Source of the DNA: Isoetes taiwanensis
Taxonomy: Eukaryota > Streptophyta > Lycopodiopsida > Isoetales > Isoetaceae
Direction of reading: 5' to 3'
NCBI GenBank assembly: GCA_021234155.1
Contig: JAJEKV010000094.1
Span: forward strand, 3,458,535 to 3,522,534
DNA: 64,000 nt
This document shows, one piece after another, positions 55,155 to 64,000 of the stretch. Position 1 is the stretch's first letter. Every line of letters starts with the position of its first letter. The notes under the pieces are model-generated. The model was not told where the DNA came from. It did no database searches and saw only the letters and a list, made by a program, of their open reading frames with translations. The position numbers and the translations under genes are program-made.

Positions 55155-55883
55155 CTAAGGACTTTTAGAAAATAGACCTGAGCGCTGTGGAGCTTGAGGG
55201 GCAGCCTTGCTTGCAAAATAATTTTCCATTTTTTCAAACGCCCCTGCCATCACGCTGCTTGACCCAACCAAAGTTTGTTGCAATTGAAGTTTCGTCCTTT
55301 CTACTTTTAAACCCTTAGAAAAATGGTCATCCATCATTGCAACAAGTTTGTTATTGTTATCTTCCATTGTTTTTGTTAATGAAGTGCTGCCACGAGCTCG
55401 TCTTTTCCCTGACGACCCTACTTCTCCCACTCTAATGGCATGATGACTTTCCTCATTTGCTGGGGTATCGGCAATATATTCTGGGTCCATGGCAGGCCTA
55501 GAGGATTGAAATAAATCTAGCAGCTTATAGCATCTATGACCGGAAGATTATGAACCTTTTTAATCTCATGTTTGGATAATGAAAAATACTCAGGCATACC
55601 GATCCTTTTGCTGAAATCATGACTTGTTTGTACTCCTCCATAAGGTTCTCGTATTTCAGCTTGCATCTATTTGCATCCCTATTTTCAAAACCTATCCCTT
55701 TTTCCATCTCAATGCCGCTGATTCCATCCTATCCATAGCTGAAGACCCCTCTAAAGCTAGCCATTCTTCCTTTTTAAACTCAACTAGCATCCTGGTTTCC
55801 TGAAGTATCCAGTTCCTTGATCTTTTACGTTTTTGTAATACATCGGATGGAATTATGACATATTTAACAAAATTTGGGCTCAT
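55155..55883 (-). pseudogene. Trihelix / Myb-SANT-like DNA-binding protein, decayed
   Basis: On the minus strand, RSRNWILQETRMLVEFKKEE (near 55800) is the first helix block of a trihelix or Myb/SANT-like domain. RDANRCKLKYENLMEEYKQV (55660-55600) supplies the third. A one-base frame change separates them. A donor GTATGC after GGATCG (about 55598) and an acceptor TCCTCTAG (about 55503) bound a short intron. The last exon (55490-55155) starts MDPEYIADTPANEESHHAIR and has a basic KRRARGS and a helical, Gln-rich tail. Such proteins occur both as host transcription factors and as the second protein of PIF/Harbinger transposons; no Harbinger transposase is visible nearby. Confidence 0.62.
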
Positions 55884-56875
55884 TCAAATCTAATAAATGT
55901 ACTTCAAGGATGTCATGATAATATTATATGTATTTTAAGCTTTTATTGATTTTAATAATTTGTTCTGTTTATCTTTAAATAAAAAATATGATACTTACTA
56001 AAGTTTAAAGTTGCTTTCTAAACTAATTCTTGGTTCCATCTATTTAGAATTAAATTTTCATCTAAGATAACCCTGTATAATTAAAATGCTATTTTTTTTT
56101 TTAAATATTTAAAGAAAGTTTTACATTGAAATTAATTAAATGATTACGTTTATGTTTGATTAAAATATATTTTATTTCATCAATAATAAATTATTCAATA
56201 GTTATTATTAAACCAATAACTTTATATCATTTAATTAATTCAACCTATAACCTTCCTTAAAATATTCTTAAAAGTGTAAAAGTTTGTAAATTGTGAAATT
56301 CTAATAATAGTTTTAAGTCAATCGCTTATCAAACCATCAGATTTTATTTAATTATCATGATTGCTAAATCTTGAATCTGTTAAATCAATAAAAATTGAAA
56401 TTTTTATATTTTTGAAATGTCTAATTCTAAATAGATTCAAACAAAAAGTAGTTTGGAAATCAAGTTTATTCTTCGATAACCATTATAGTTTTAATTTAAA
56501 GATAAACTTATAAAAATTATAACAATCAAGAAGAATCACACAATACATACATTCTTATAATGGCGTTCTTGAAGTGTTATCTATTAAATCTGAATAAGTC
56601 CAAATTTTGTTGAATATGTCATAATTGAGGAATCAGAATCCAAATTGACACATAATTGCTATACAAACAAGTGATCTACTTTAGTATTTTTCGAGTTTAC
56701 TTTGCTAATTTTTTATCTTGGGCCTATGTTATGAGCAAAGAAGGGCCAATATGAAATACATATTCATCTCCATCTAAGTGGTCATTCAATCCATGTCCTC
56801 CGAATTCAGCATGCCCTCCATGTCCAGGAAGATCCCCTCCACGCCCTCCACGTTCCTGCAAGATATTATGAGACA
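55884..56875. other. Very AT-rich DNA
   Basis: Long A/T-rich stretch (about 55.9-56.75 kb) without ORFs, then a short pyrimidine-rich segment before the LTR. Possibly a matrix-attachment-like or degraded region. Confidence 0.5.
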
Positions 56876-58470
56876 TGTGAGCAATCTTTGGTTGTCAATT
56901 CTGCAGCAGCCTACATGCCAGGTTATGGAACGTATCTCAAGTTATGGCCTTAATAAAACTGCTGTTGGGGGAGAAAGTAGATTCAGACGGAGGTGTCTCG
57001 TAAATCCGTCCCCTATGGACTCCTAATAACAGCGGAAGCATATAACTAAATGTCAGTACTAGCAACTAACAACAATAATAATAAGTCTACCTCGAAGGGT
57101 AGCTCAATCCATCCATCTATAGAATCGTCAGAAGGATCAATACACCATAAAACAACAAAGCTTCTATCCAGGCTCTGACTCGTGGGGAAAAGTACACTGA
57201 CGGCTGGGTCTCAAGATAGATACAGACGGAAGTATAAACAATGGCGGGGCTGGCTATAAGACAATGGCTAAGGGTTGACCACTCCATCCGCCCCTCCTGT
57301 GCATACTTTGCAGATGGGCTAAAACGAGCTATAAGCGTGGATGTAGCCGCCCGATACATGCAATCTCTTGATTCACCCGAAGAGACTACTCAGGTTTCAT
57401 CTCCACAGTGCGATGAGGCAAGGTCGGGTTACATCTCCCTTCCGGAAATCAGTGATTCGATGGGCGACTAGAGGATCGTGGCGACACACGTCCGTTCACG
57501 TCTTTAACCCCCCAAAAGCAAGAACCAGGCCGGCACCTGCAGCCCTTCAGGATCAGGGCGGCACCATTGATCCAGGGGGTGACGAACCCATGCCCAGCCC
57601 ACACGAAGTGACCGACCATAGGCCTAGTGCGCCCCAAGTCCCCAGTAGCCGCGCTCAGTAGGGACTATTCCTCCATCTCGTCACTGATCCCGTTATATGG
57701 TGCTCAGTCATTCCATAACTCTTTGTGGGCTCTATGCACAGGCCGCATATAATAGGTATTATAGGTCTATCTAGAAGCATCATACATAAGGCTGCTAGGT
57801 CTCTACCCCCCTTCCCAATACATGAGGAGCATAACAAGAGATCAACCATATCATATCCATAACATATGAACAATAAGAATAAGATCTAATTTAATCACAT
57901 GAATCTAACTAGGGAGTTAGGGTTCATTGATTCGGTTCATCAGTTGAAATAGTGATTCTAGGAAGGCTCTACTAGAATACATGACTCTACTACATCTCTA
58001 TAGCTGAAACTGCTTCAAAATACCTGCTCCTGACGCATTTCCTCCTGATCCTGGGGTCTCCATCGATTCTTCGATGTTTGAGATTACTGCTACTGAATCC
58101 AACACGTCCACGCTGCTTGGGTCGCTAAACCGTGCTATGCTGCAGCTTCTGCATCTTGATTCTGAACTCCGGTTGTGACAATAGCCTCAAGAGTGGGAGG
58201 AGCAAAAGTGTCTTCTGGGTTAGGGTTAGGTATTTATAGGCAAGTTACGGTTAGGGTTGACACCTTGTCCAATGTGATGCGAACACGTGGCCAGTTACCC
58301 CAATCAGGTAGTGCCACGTGGATATATCCTTTCCTAAGGTTAATCAAGTTACATTTTAATGTGACTTGAACTTACGTAATTGTCATACAAATCTAAGTCA
58401 TACTGGATTTGTATGGTGACGTGGCCCAAAATATACGTATACATACCATATATTTTAGGGGAACGTCACA
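56876..58470 (-). repeat. 3' LTR of the minus-strand element (left copy)
   Basis: The right border is GAACGTCACA at 58461-58470, the inverse of the TGTGACGTTC LTR start. The left border is placed at a TGTGA by distance from GCTTCCGC and is uncertain by about 20 bp. Internal phrases (GACGGAAGTATAA, ATAAGACAATGGCT) match the right copy. Confidence 0.65.
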
Positions 58471-59248
58471 CACGTCGTATCTATGGGTGTCTCCTCCCAG
58501 CATTTCCCTCACTACAGCTCGCTCTATGTACAGCTGTGGCGGATCTCCCAAAGGAATGCAAAGAGGGAGCATCTCTTGAGTATAGAACTCAAGGAAGCCA
58601 TCATAATCAGGATGACTCTGCATATTGACTATGAGGTCTATCCTCTGGAGTCAAAAGGGCTGTAAAAGATCGAAGGGGACTTGCGAGTCCCAATGCTCTC
58701 CATCTTGATACCATTGGAGCAGGGTTGGAGTGGTCATGGGTGCTACCAATGCGTGGAGGAGGAGGACGAAAGAAGAAATAAGAAATAGCAAATGAAACCC
58801 TAAAAGTTGTTAAGTAGCTTTTTACTTTTATGCTGACGCCAGCATCAATTTTTTTAATAATTATAAAAATTATTTATTTATTGTTAATATTTGTTTGCAA
58901 ACAGAGTTTATATAAATAAAAGATCTGATTATATTCATATCGATACAAAATTGATACAAAAAAAATGCTTGATGGGCAAACTAGTTGTGGTCTCCCCGAA
59001 TTCTTCGGGCAAGAGCCAAATCTTTGGTCATAATAGTGACCCTCTTTGCGTGGATAGCGCAATTGCATCCCCAAAAGGGCTATCAAATAAGCCTGAACAG
59101 CCTCAGAATAGCAAAAGTTTGGAAGCACAGATCAGTCTTAAATTCTTGGGCTATTTCTCGGACCAACCACTGGAAAGGCAGCTTCCGTAATAGCAACTCC
59201 GTGGTCTTTTGGTACTTACGGATCTCCCGTAAGGCCACGGTACCCAGT

Positions 59249-60394
59249 CTAAACCGATGATGTTACCTTGAGGTAGCTGCCCTCTGAGTCGATGCAGGCT
59301 TCTTGGGCAAAGTCTTGCCCCCCAGAGACTGGGTGGGGCCGTGCGGCATCCAATCGTTTCTGTCGGCAGCTCGAGCTCGTGTGCTTCCCAATGCTCCTGA
59401 CAGCCTTAAACTTCTCCTTATATTGGCTTCCCGACTTATGGGTGGTGGACTTCCGACGTCTCTTAATGGGAGGCTTCTCTGCCTGGTCGGGACCGCGCGG
59501 GGTCTCCTGCTCTGTGTTGGCTTGTTGCTGCTGCCCCTGCTCCTGGTTTTGTTGTTGCTTCTGCTGGGCTCTCTCAGCCTCTTCCTGAGCAGCACGGGCG
59601 GCAGCCATGTCTGCTTCTACTTGTGCAAGACATCGGGCCGTAATCCTTCAAATCAATTCTGCACGGTAGCAGTTCGGCCGAGCTTGCATGTCCATCTGGA
59701 TCACTATTGAGTCATCCAGGTTAATATAAGATGGGACCTCACCCCAAATAAAACTTTGGGTAGCCTCATCATATTCATATGGGGGAAGATTCAAGGGGGT
59801 TACAGTTGATGATGGCTCTCCCATCATTCAGGCAGACATATTCATGACCTCGAGCTTCTGTGTCCCCCTCTCTATTTCCCGGGTGTCGTCTGCACGGGCC
59901 AACTCCCTAATGCGAGCCACCTCCCTCCGTATGGCTTCCTCTTCTGGAACTTCCTCACACTCGGGTGGATAAAACTTAACCAGCATCATAACTTGGTCAG
60001 ATTGCTCGACTATAGTGTATGACTGCCGTAGAAGGTTAAGCTTTATCGAAAAGCGCTCGGAGAGGTGGAAGATGGGATACGGTATCCTATGGCCGTCAAT
60101 AAAATGTCGCACCAGAAGAAGCTCGACCTTGTCAGGGTCGGTAGCCAAATGCTCCCCAAGCTGGGCAAAAATCTGAGGCACTGTGAAATTGCTGGGGCTC
60201 AAGGTACCTTTAGTGCGAGCCATAGACTTATGTGCTAAGTGAAAAGGAGGCGGGAAAGGAGGTGCTAAAGGGTAATAGTGGCGGTAAGCGTGAGGAAAGG
60301 TAAAGCGTTTGGAGCTTGGGTTCCGGCGGCTATGGCAGACAGTTGAGGCGGGCGCGTGGAAGGAGCAAGGCAAGAATGAAAAAGAAAACGTCAT
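59249..60394 (-). pseudogene. Accessory ORF of the non-autonomous element, unknown function
   Basis: One minus-strand frame with two stops. It starts at ATG 60394 or, more plausibly, at ATG 60223 (MARTKGTLSPSNFTVPQIFA). A helical middle contains LGEHLATDPDKVELLLVRHF and a charged EEEAIRREVARIRELARADD. A stop at about 59826 is followed in frame by LNLPPYEYDEATQSFIWGEV, another stop, then a coiled, Ala/Glu/Gln-rich AAARAAQEEAERAQQKQQQN (59608 on) and a basic RRRKSTTHKSGSQYKEKF. It stops at 59249. It has no zinc knuckle or protease and no clear Gag fold. A structural or gag-substitute role is a guess. Confidence 0.5.
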
Positions 60395-60868
60395 TTTAGT
60401 TTTAAGTTTAATTTTTTTTTTTAAATCTTTTTTTTTTCTTTTTTTTTAAGTATACGATAGAATACGCGTTTATATGGTCGTGCGCCGCTCCGATTATACG
60501 TGTTTTAAATCAAATTCCAAGACGCCCAAACCCGAGCGGCGCCCGAGTTGGGTTTTGGCCTGCTTCCTTGCCCTGTTGCAGCTGGATGACGACGCCCCTA
60601 GGGTATTTGGACCACGCCCGACACGTTGGAGTAAAAATTTCGTCAATCCGAGCTACCTAGAGAATTATGGCACTTACAAAACTCGAACCTCTGGCTCCAC
60701 CTTCTGATCTTAACCACTCTACTTCTCCTACACACTAGGTCATTCCTCCCATAACTAGGCCAACTAACATGCTAACTACAGAGTTTGACTATTTTAACCT
60801 AAGAGAAAGTACCGTCAACTAGCGAGTTAGGTTATGGCCAGTGCAATAATTTTGGTCCACCAAAACCA

Positions 60869-60881
60869 TGCTCTGATACCA
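60869..60881 (-). other. Primer binding site, tRNA-iMet
   Basis: On the minus strand, TGGTATCAGAGCA follows the right-hand LTR after one spacer base. It is an exact plant initiator-Met primer site and sets the direction of the element. Confidence 0.9.
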
Positions 60882-60882
60882 C

Positions 60883-62396
60883 TGTGACGCTCCCAGAATC
60901 CATACGATGCTCCCATCATACAAATACGGGAATTCCCCTCCCATGGCGACTACATCACCATGGTCAGGCCCTCCGTCATACTCGGACCACTTGGGATGGC
61001 CAAGTGTCCGGGCGAGGAACACGGAGGTGTCATTCCTCCCACGTCCTCTATGGGAATCCTATACAGCGGAAGCATACATACACGTTAGCATACAACAATC
61101 ATGCTAAAATAATATACCACCACGAAGGGTGGCCCATCCCTCATCATCAGCGAAAAGACAGTACAACCATAATAACATGAAATAAACACTATGACAAGGT
61201 GCTACCCTGGGCTCAGACTCCAAGGGGTCAACTGACGGTTAGGGTCTCAAGATATCAACAGACGGAAGTATAACATGGCATTGGCTGGCATAAGACAATG
61301 GCTAGGGTAGTCCACTCCATTCGCCCCTCCTGTGCACACTTTACAGATAGGTTGAATCATGCTATGAGTGCTTGTAGCCCTCCGGAGACGCAATCTCAAG
61401 GAATCACCCTTTGGGACTACTCCGAGTTACATCCCCCCGGTCCGATAAGGCAGGTCAGAGAGGCGTCTCCTTCCCGAGCATGACGAATCCCTGGGTGTGC
61501 TAGAGAACACATGCCGCATAAGCAACCCCCGCATCTGTACCCGACTTACTCCCCTAAATCTAAAGGTCGGCTCACCTGCCCGTTCGAGTCCAAGGCATCC
61601 ATATAGGCACATCCCTGCGATCCAGAGAGTGTCAGACCCATACCCGGCCCACATACAGTGACCGGTTATAAGCCTAGCACACTGTAGGAGTCATGTAGCC
61701 ACGCTAGGCAAGACCTCACCTCCAATTCACCATCATACTCGTTATTTGGTGCTGAACCACATCATAGCATCCTCAGCCAGGTTGGCTCTTGTGCACAGGC
61801 CGCATTTATTGGGTATTAAGGGGTCTAGCTAGAGACATCTCTACTGCTAAGAGGCACGGAAGAAGCGGAAAGAAAGAATATAAACACCATCCAAGAATTC
61901 AGAACAATGTACAAAAGAGAATTTAATCATTCCATCTATTCAAAGAAGTGTTAGCAGAATAGAAGCTATCTAAAGACTAACCAGTCTCTTGGCTGGAGCC
62001 GTTGTCATGGAAGGCTTCCATAGCTTGAGGCTGTTGGTAGGTATTGGCAAAAATGGGCTAAAGCTGGTAGCTACTGCTCCTCCTCACTCTCCAATTCGAA
62101 TTTGGGTTGAAATGGGGGTAAGGCCCCTATTTCTCCAACCAAAAATAGCAAGTCCCTCCTGGCCAATTGATTTGGGCCAGGTGGCACTCCCTCATTGGTG
62201 ATATTTAGTTAATTAGACCAAATTAGCATCATTAGGTTAATTATGCCAATAAAATCCATAATTATCCATTGGTTTTATTAGCATAGCTAATAAAATCCAT
62301 TTTAGGTGAACCCCACTTGGGCCTCTAGGCCTACTACATGCTGGTGACGTGTCATGGTATGCATACGTATACCGTATAAATACCTGGAACGTCACA
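60883..62396 (-). repeat. 5' LTR of the minus-strand element (right copy, 1514 bp)
   Basis: On the minus strand it starts TGTGACGTTCCAGG at 62396 and ends GGGAGCGTCACA at 60883, with the primer site next to it. TATTTATACGG near the start could be its TATA box. Confidence 0.85.
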
Positions 62397-62993
62397 GTTT
62401 TGAGCTGAGTGTGGAGAAGAATCTCCCTGTTGATCAGCAGAGAGTTGCTTTAAGGGATATTTAGAATGTACATGTTGGTTCTGGAAAGGAGAATGCTGGT
62501 AAAGATGTGTCTAATGGTTCTAGGAAAGGGAAGCAAGTTTCTGAAACAACTAACTTTGGTACATTTGTTGCCAAAGAGTCTTCAAGTAGAGGCCTGTCAG
62601 ATTTTTAGGCTGATTTGGTTTCCAGCGGGCTGGATGAAATATATGTTGAAAACGGTTGGATGGAAAGTTTTCGGGCAAGTCTAGTCGCACCACTGCTATC
62701 TTTAGAATGGTGAGGGCTAGGGTTCCGCAAGCGTAGGCATGCACATTATAGGCCAGAGAACAGCTGAGGCATATGGCAGGTATTTCAATTATATTTGTCT
62801 TTGTGTTGGTCGTTGATTCAATTTTTGACATTTATCTTTATATTTTAGGTATGACAAGACTAAGGAGGTACAAGCCAAGTGCGCAATGTCAGTTGTTAGC
62901 AATCCATTCAATGAAAATGGAATCGAGCAGGCTAGACGAGCAGGACTGGGTTGGCAGTGTTGTGAAGGATCAGGTTGTATTACCTCCTGCAAT
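62397..62993. other. Possible coding fragment, unassigned
   Basis: The plus-strand frame near 62401-62605 reads NLPVDQQRVALRDI and GSGKENAGKDVSNGSRKGKQ with one stop. It looks protein-like but is unrecognised. A LINE ORF1 fragment is one possibility. Downstream is nothing clear. Confidence 0.3.
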
Positions 62994-63678
62994 TCAGCAA
63001 GTAACTGCGTTGTTCACCAAAAAACAAGATGATTCAGTAGCGTTGAAGAAGGCAGCTTTGCACATGTATTCACCGCTACAAGCGTCTTGGCACTGCTGCT
63101 TTGAAACTGAGTTCTTGCTCTCATATTTAATAGCAAAATAGTGGTAACCTTGCAACTCTGTTAACTTGGTGCTGCAGCTAGAATTTACAGGTTTGCAACC
63201 CAGATCTGGTTCATTCTTGTCTACTTCAACGTAAGAGCCATTAGTGCCTCCAAAGCACTCCCCACATTTGTTGTTTCTGCATACTCTATAATTGCCACAT
63301 TTGTTGGGAAGAGAACACAAATCTTGGTCTTGAAAAAGAGAGTACATCTCCATCCAACTGGAGGCTGTGTAATCCCAGGAGTATACCTTAAGGATGCCAT
63401 CAGGAAGAAGTTTGATGAATGTAGCAGCAGAATATATTACACCAAAAGTTAGCCTCTGACCATTGGATGCAATATCCCCACAGGCCTCATCAAGCAACAT
63501 GTTGGTGTTATCAAATGCCAAAAAAAGATTAATGGTATAATTGTCATCCCAGCACAAGGCAGCAAACAACTGACTAGTGGATTGTGTGGCAGCATCAAAC
63601 TCTATTGGATGTGTAAAGCAACCAAAAAAAAAAGGTAGTGAAGACTCTCACGATTGTTAAGGATAGGGCAAGACCCAT
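62994..63678 (-). pseudogene. S-locus/G-type-lectin receptor-like protein, ectodomain fragment
   Basis: On the minus strand, LLPDGILKVYSWDYTASSW and the Cys pattern of DLCSLPNKCGNYRVCRNNKC are typical of the S-locus glycoprotein/EGF-like part of plant G-type-lectin receptor kinases. KQQCQDACSGEYMCKAAFFN is a PAN/apple-like block. A stop (about 62994-62996) follows NNAVTC; no membrane helix or kinase is encoded after it. An ATG at 63678 would give a signal-peptide-like start (MGLALSLTIVRVFTTFF), but a run of 10 T at about 63633 puts it one base out of frame. The B-lectin domain expected first is missing or lies beyond the window. Read as a truncated receptor-like gene or pseudogene. Confidence 0.78.
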
Positions 63679-64000
63679 GATTGAGCAAAACAAAGGGGAA
63701 ATTTTTTTTACCAACCTTGCAATCTGATTTGCGAGAAGAACCCAAGAGTATCTTGTTTACCTTAACAGATAGAATGGCACGATGGTATACGTCCGTCCAA
63801 GATTTTTGTAGTACATGTTTCTGACCTTGCCAAAGCTGTTTTGCAAATGAAACTAAATGCTAACGATACTTACCTTTGAAATGTCTCTTATTCGATCGTC
63901 ATAATACAAAAAAACCTAGAGGACCCGAGATTCAGTAGGTGGACAACTAGCAAGTAAATGGAAGAAGAGTCGGGAAATAGAGCTCACACAGTCGAACTTG
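63679..64000. other. No gene seen at the right edge
   Basis: May hold upstream exons of the receptor-like gene, but no B-lectin-like sequence was recognised in this part. Confidence 0.4.

Larger units (their letters stand above)
56876..62396 (-). mobile_element. Non-autonomous LTR retroelement, minus strand
   Basis: Two LTRs in the same (minus) orientation enclose only 2.4 kb. The primer site is next to the right-hand LTR, and there is a single non-pol ORF. LTR text is related to the 3-21 kb chromovirus (shared GGAGGGGCGGATGGAGTGG and CTTCGAGGTGGAT-like phrases, and GCTTCCGC about 184 bp from the LTR end). No RT or integrase is present, so it would depend on a relative for movement. Flanking 5-bp sequences do not match, so the left border or the pairing of these two LTRs is uncertain. 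Confidence 0.7.

Noticed and set aside
60171-60223. MARTK start of the minus-strand ORF as a canonical histone H3 tail
   Set aside because: Similarity stops after five residues (MARTKGTLSP versus the H3 pattern), and no histone fold follows.

Overview
The window looks like a repeat-rich, mostly heterochromatic stretch of a land-plant nuclear genome. Support: GT-AG introns, TATAAATA-type promoters, a Ty3/gypsy chromovirus with an initiator-tRNA-Met primer site, two Helitron ends, L1-type retroposons with poly-A tails and target-site duplications (TSDs), nested MITEs, and a fragment of an S-locus/G-type-lectin receptor-like protein. Two DUF7869-type transposase-like genes make a fern, lycophyte or other seed-free plant more likely than a flowering plant; that is inference. 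No rRNA, tRNA or CRISPR array was recognised. Almost every coding region is broken by stops or 1-2 nt indels. Ageing and assembly error cannot be separated from one sequence.

Layout. 1-2.3 kb: minus-strand DUF7869-type gene running off the left edge. 3.14-20.94 kb: one chromovirus with matching LTRs, an ATAGA TSD, PBS and PPT. Inside it lie an L1-type retroposon (5.0-6.15 kb), two related promoter-plus-ORF units between PBS and gag (6.2-10.1 kb; the first encodes a CENH3-like histone-fold protein), a Helitron (10.17-12.64 kb), a decayed gag-pol, a MITE that itself holds a second MITE (17.2-18.06 kb), and a C-terminal chromodomain. 20.95-28.06 kb: a cluster of intron-containing genes with no clear family except an FCP1/NLI-type HAD phosphatase whose exon carries a 247-bp MITE. 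Palindromes with an ACGCC-GGCGT core recur in its promoters and introns. 28-31.6 kb: foldbacks, microsatellites and one unknown ORF.

31.7-39.3 kb is the most unusual region. A beta-class (permuted) DNA amino-methyltransferase-like gene with introns on the minus strand is divergent from a DUF7869 transposase-like gene on the plus strand. The gap between them is an array of GTGTATTCCGGAATACAC-type palindromes, and a second array fills a methyltransferase intron. It reads like a mobile element with its own transposase-like protein, DNA methylase and reiterated palindromic sites, now decayed.

39.5-42.35 kb: minus-strand LINE with endonuclease and reverse transcriptase. 42.4-45.4 kb: mostly featureless, ending in a Helitron 3' terminus. 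46.1-47.5 kb: GC-rich long-inverted-repeat element. 47.7-49.1 kb: second L1-type retroposon. 50.0-51.3 kb: foldback/TIR elements. 55.2-55.9 kb: trihelix (Myb/SANT-like) pseudogene. 56.9-62.4 kb: minus-strand non-autonomous LTR retroelement whose LTRs are related to those of the chromovirus. 63.0-63.7 kb: fragment of an S-locus receptor-like gene.

Recurring theme: three gene-bearing loci each carry their own family of reiterated palindromes in promoters, introns or intergenic DNA (6.2-8.3, 21-27 and 33-36 kb).
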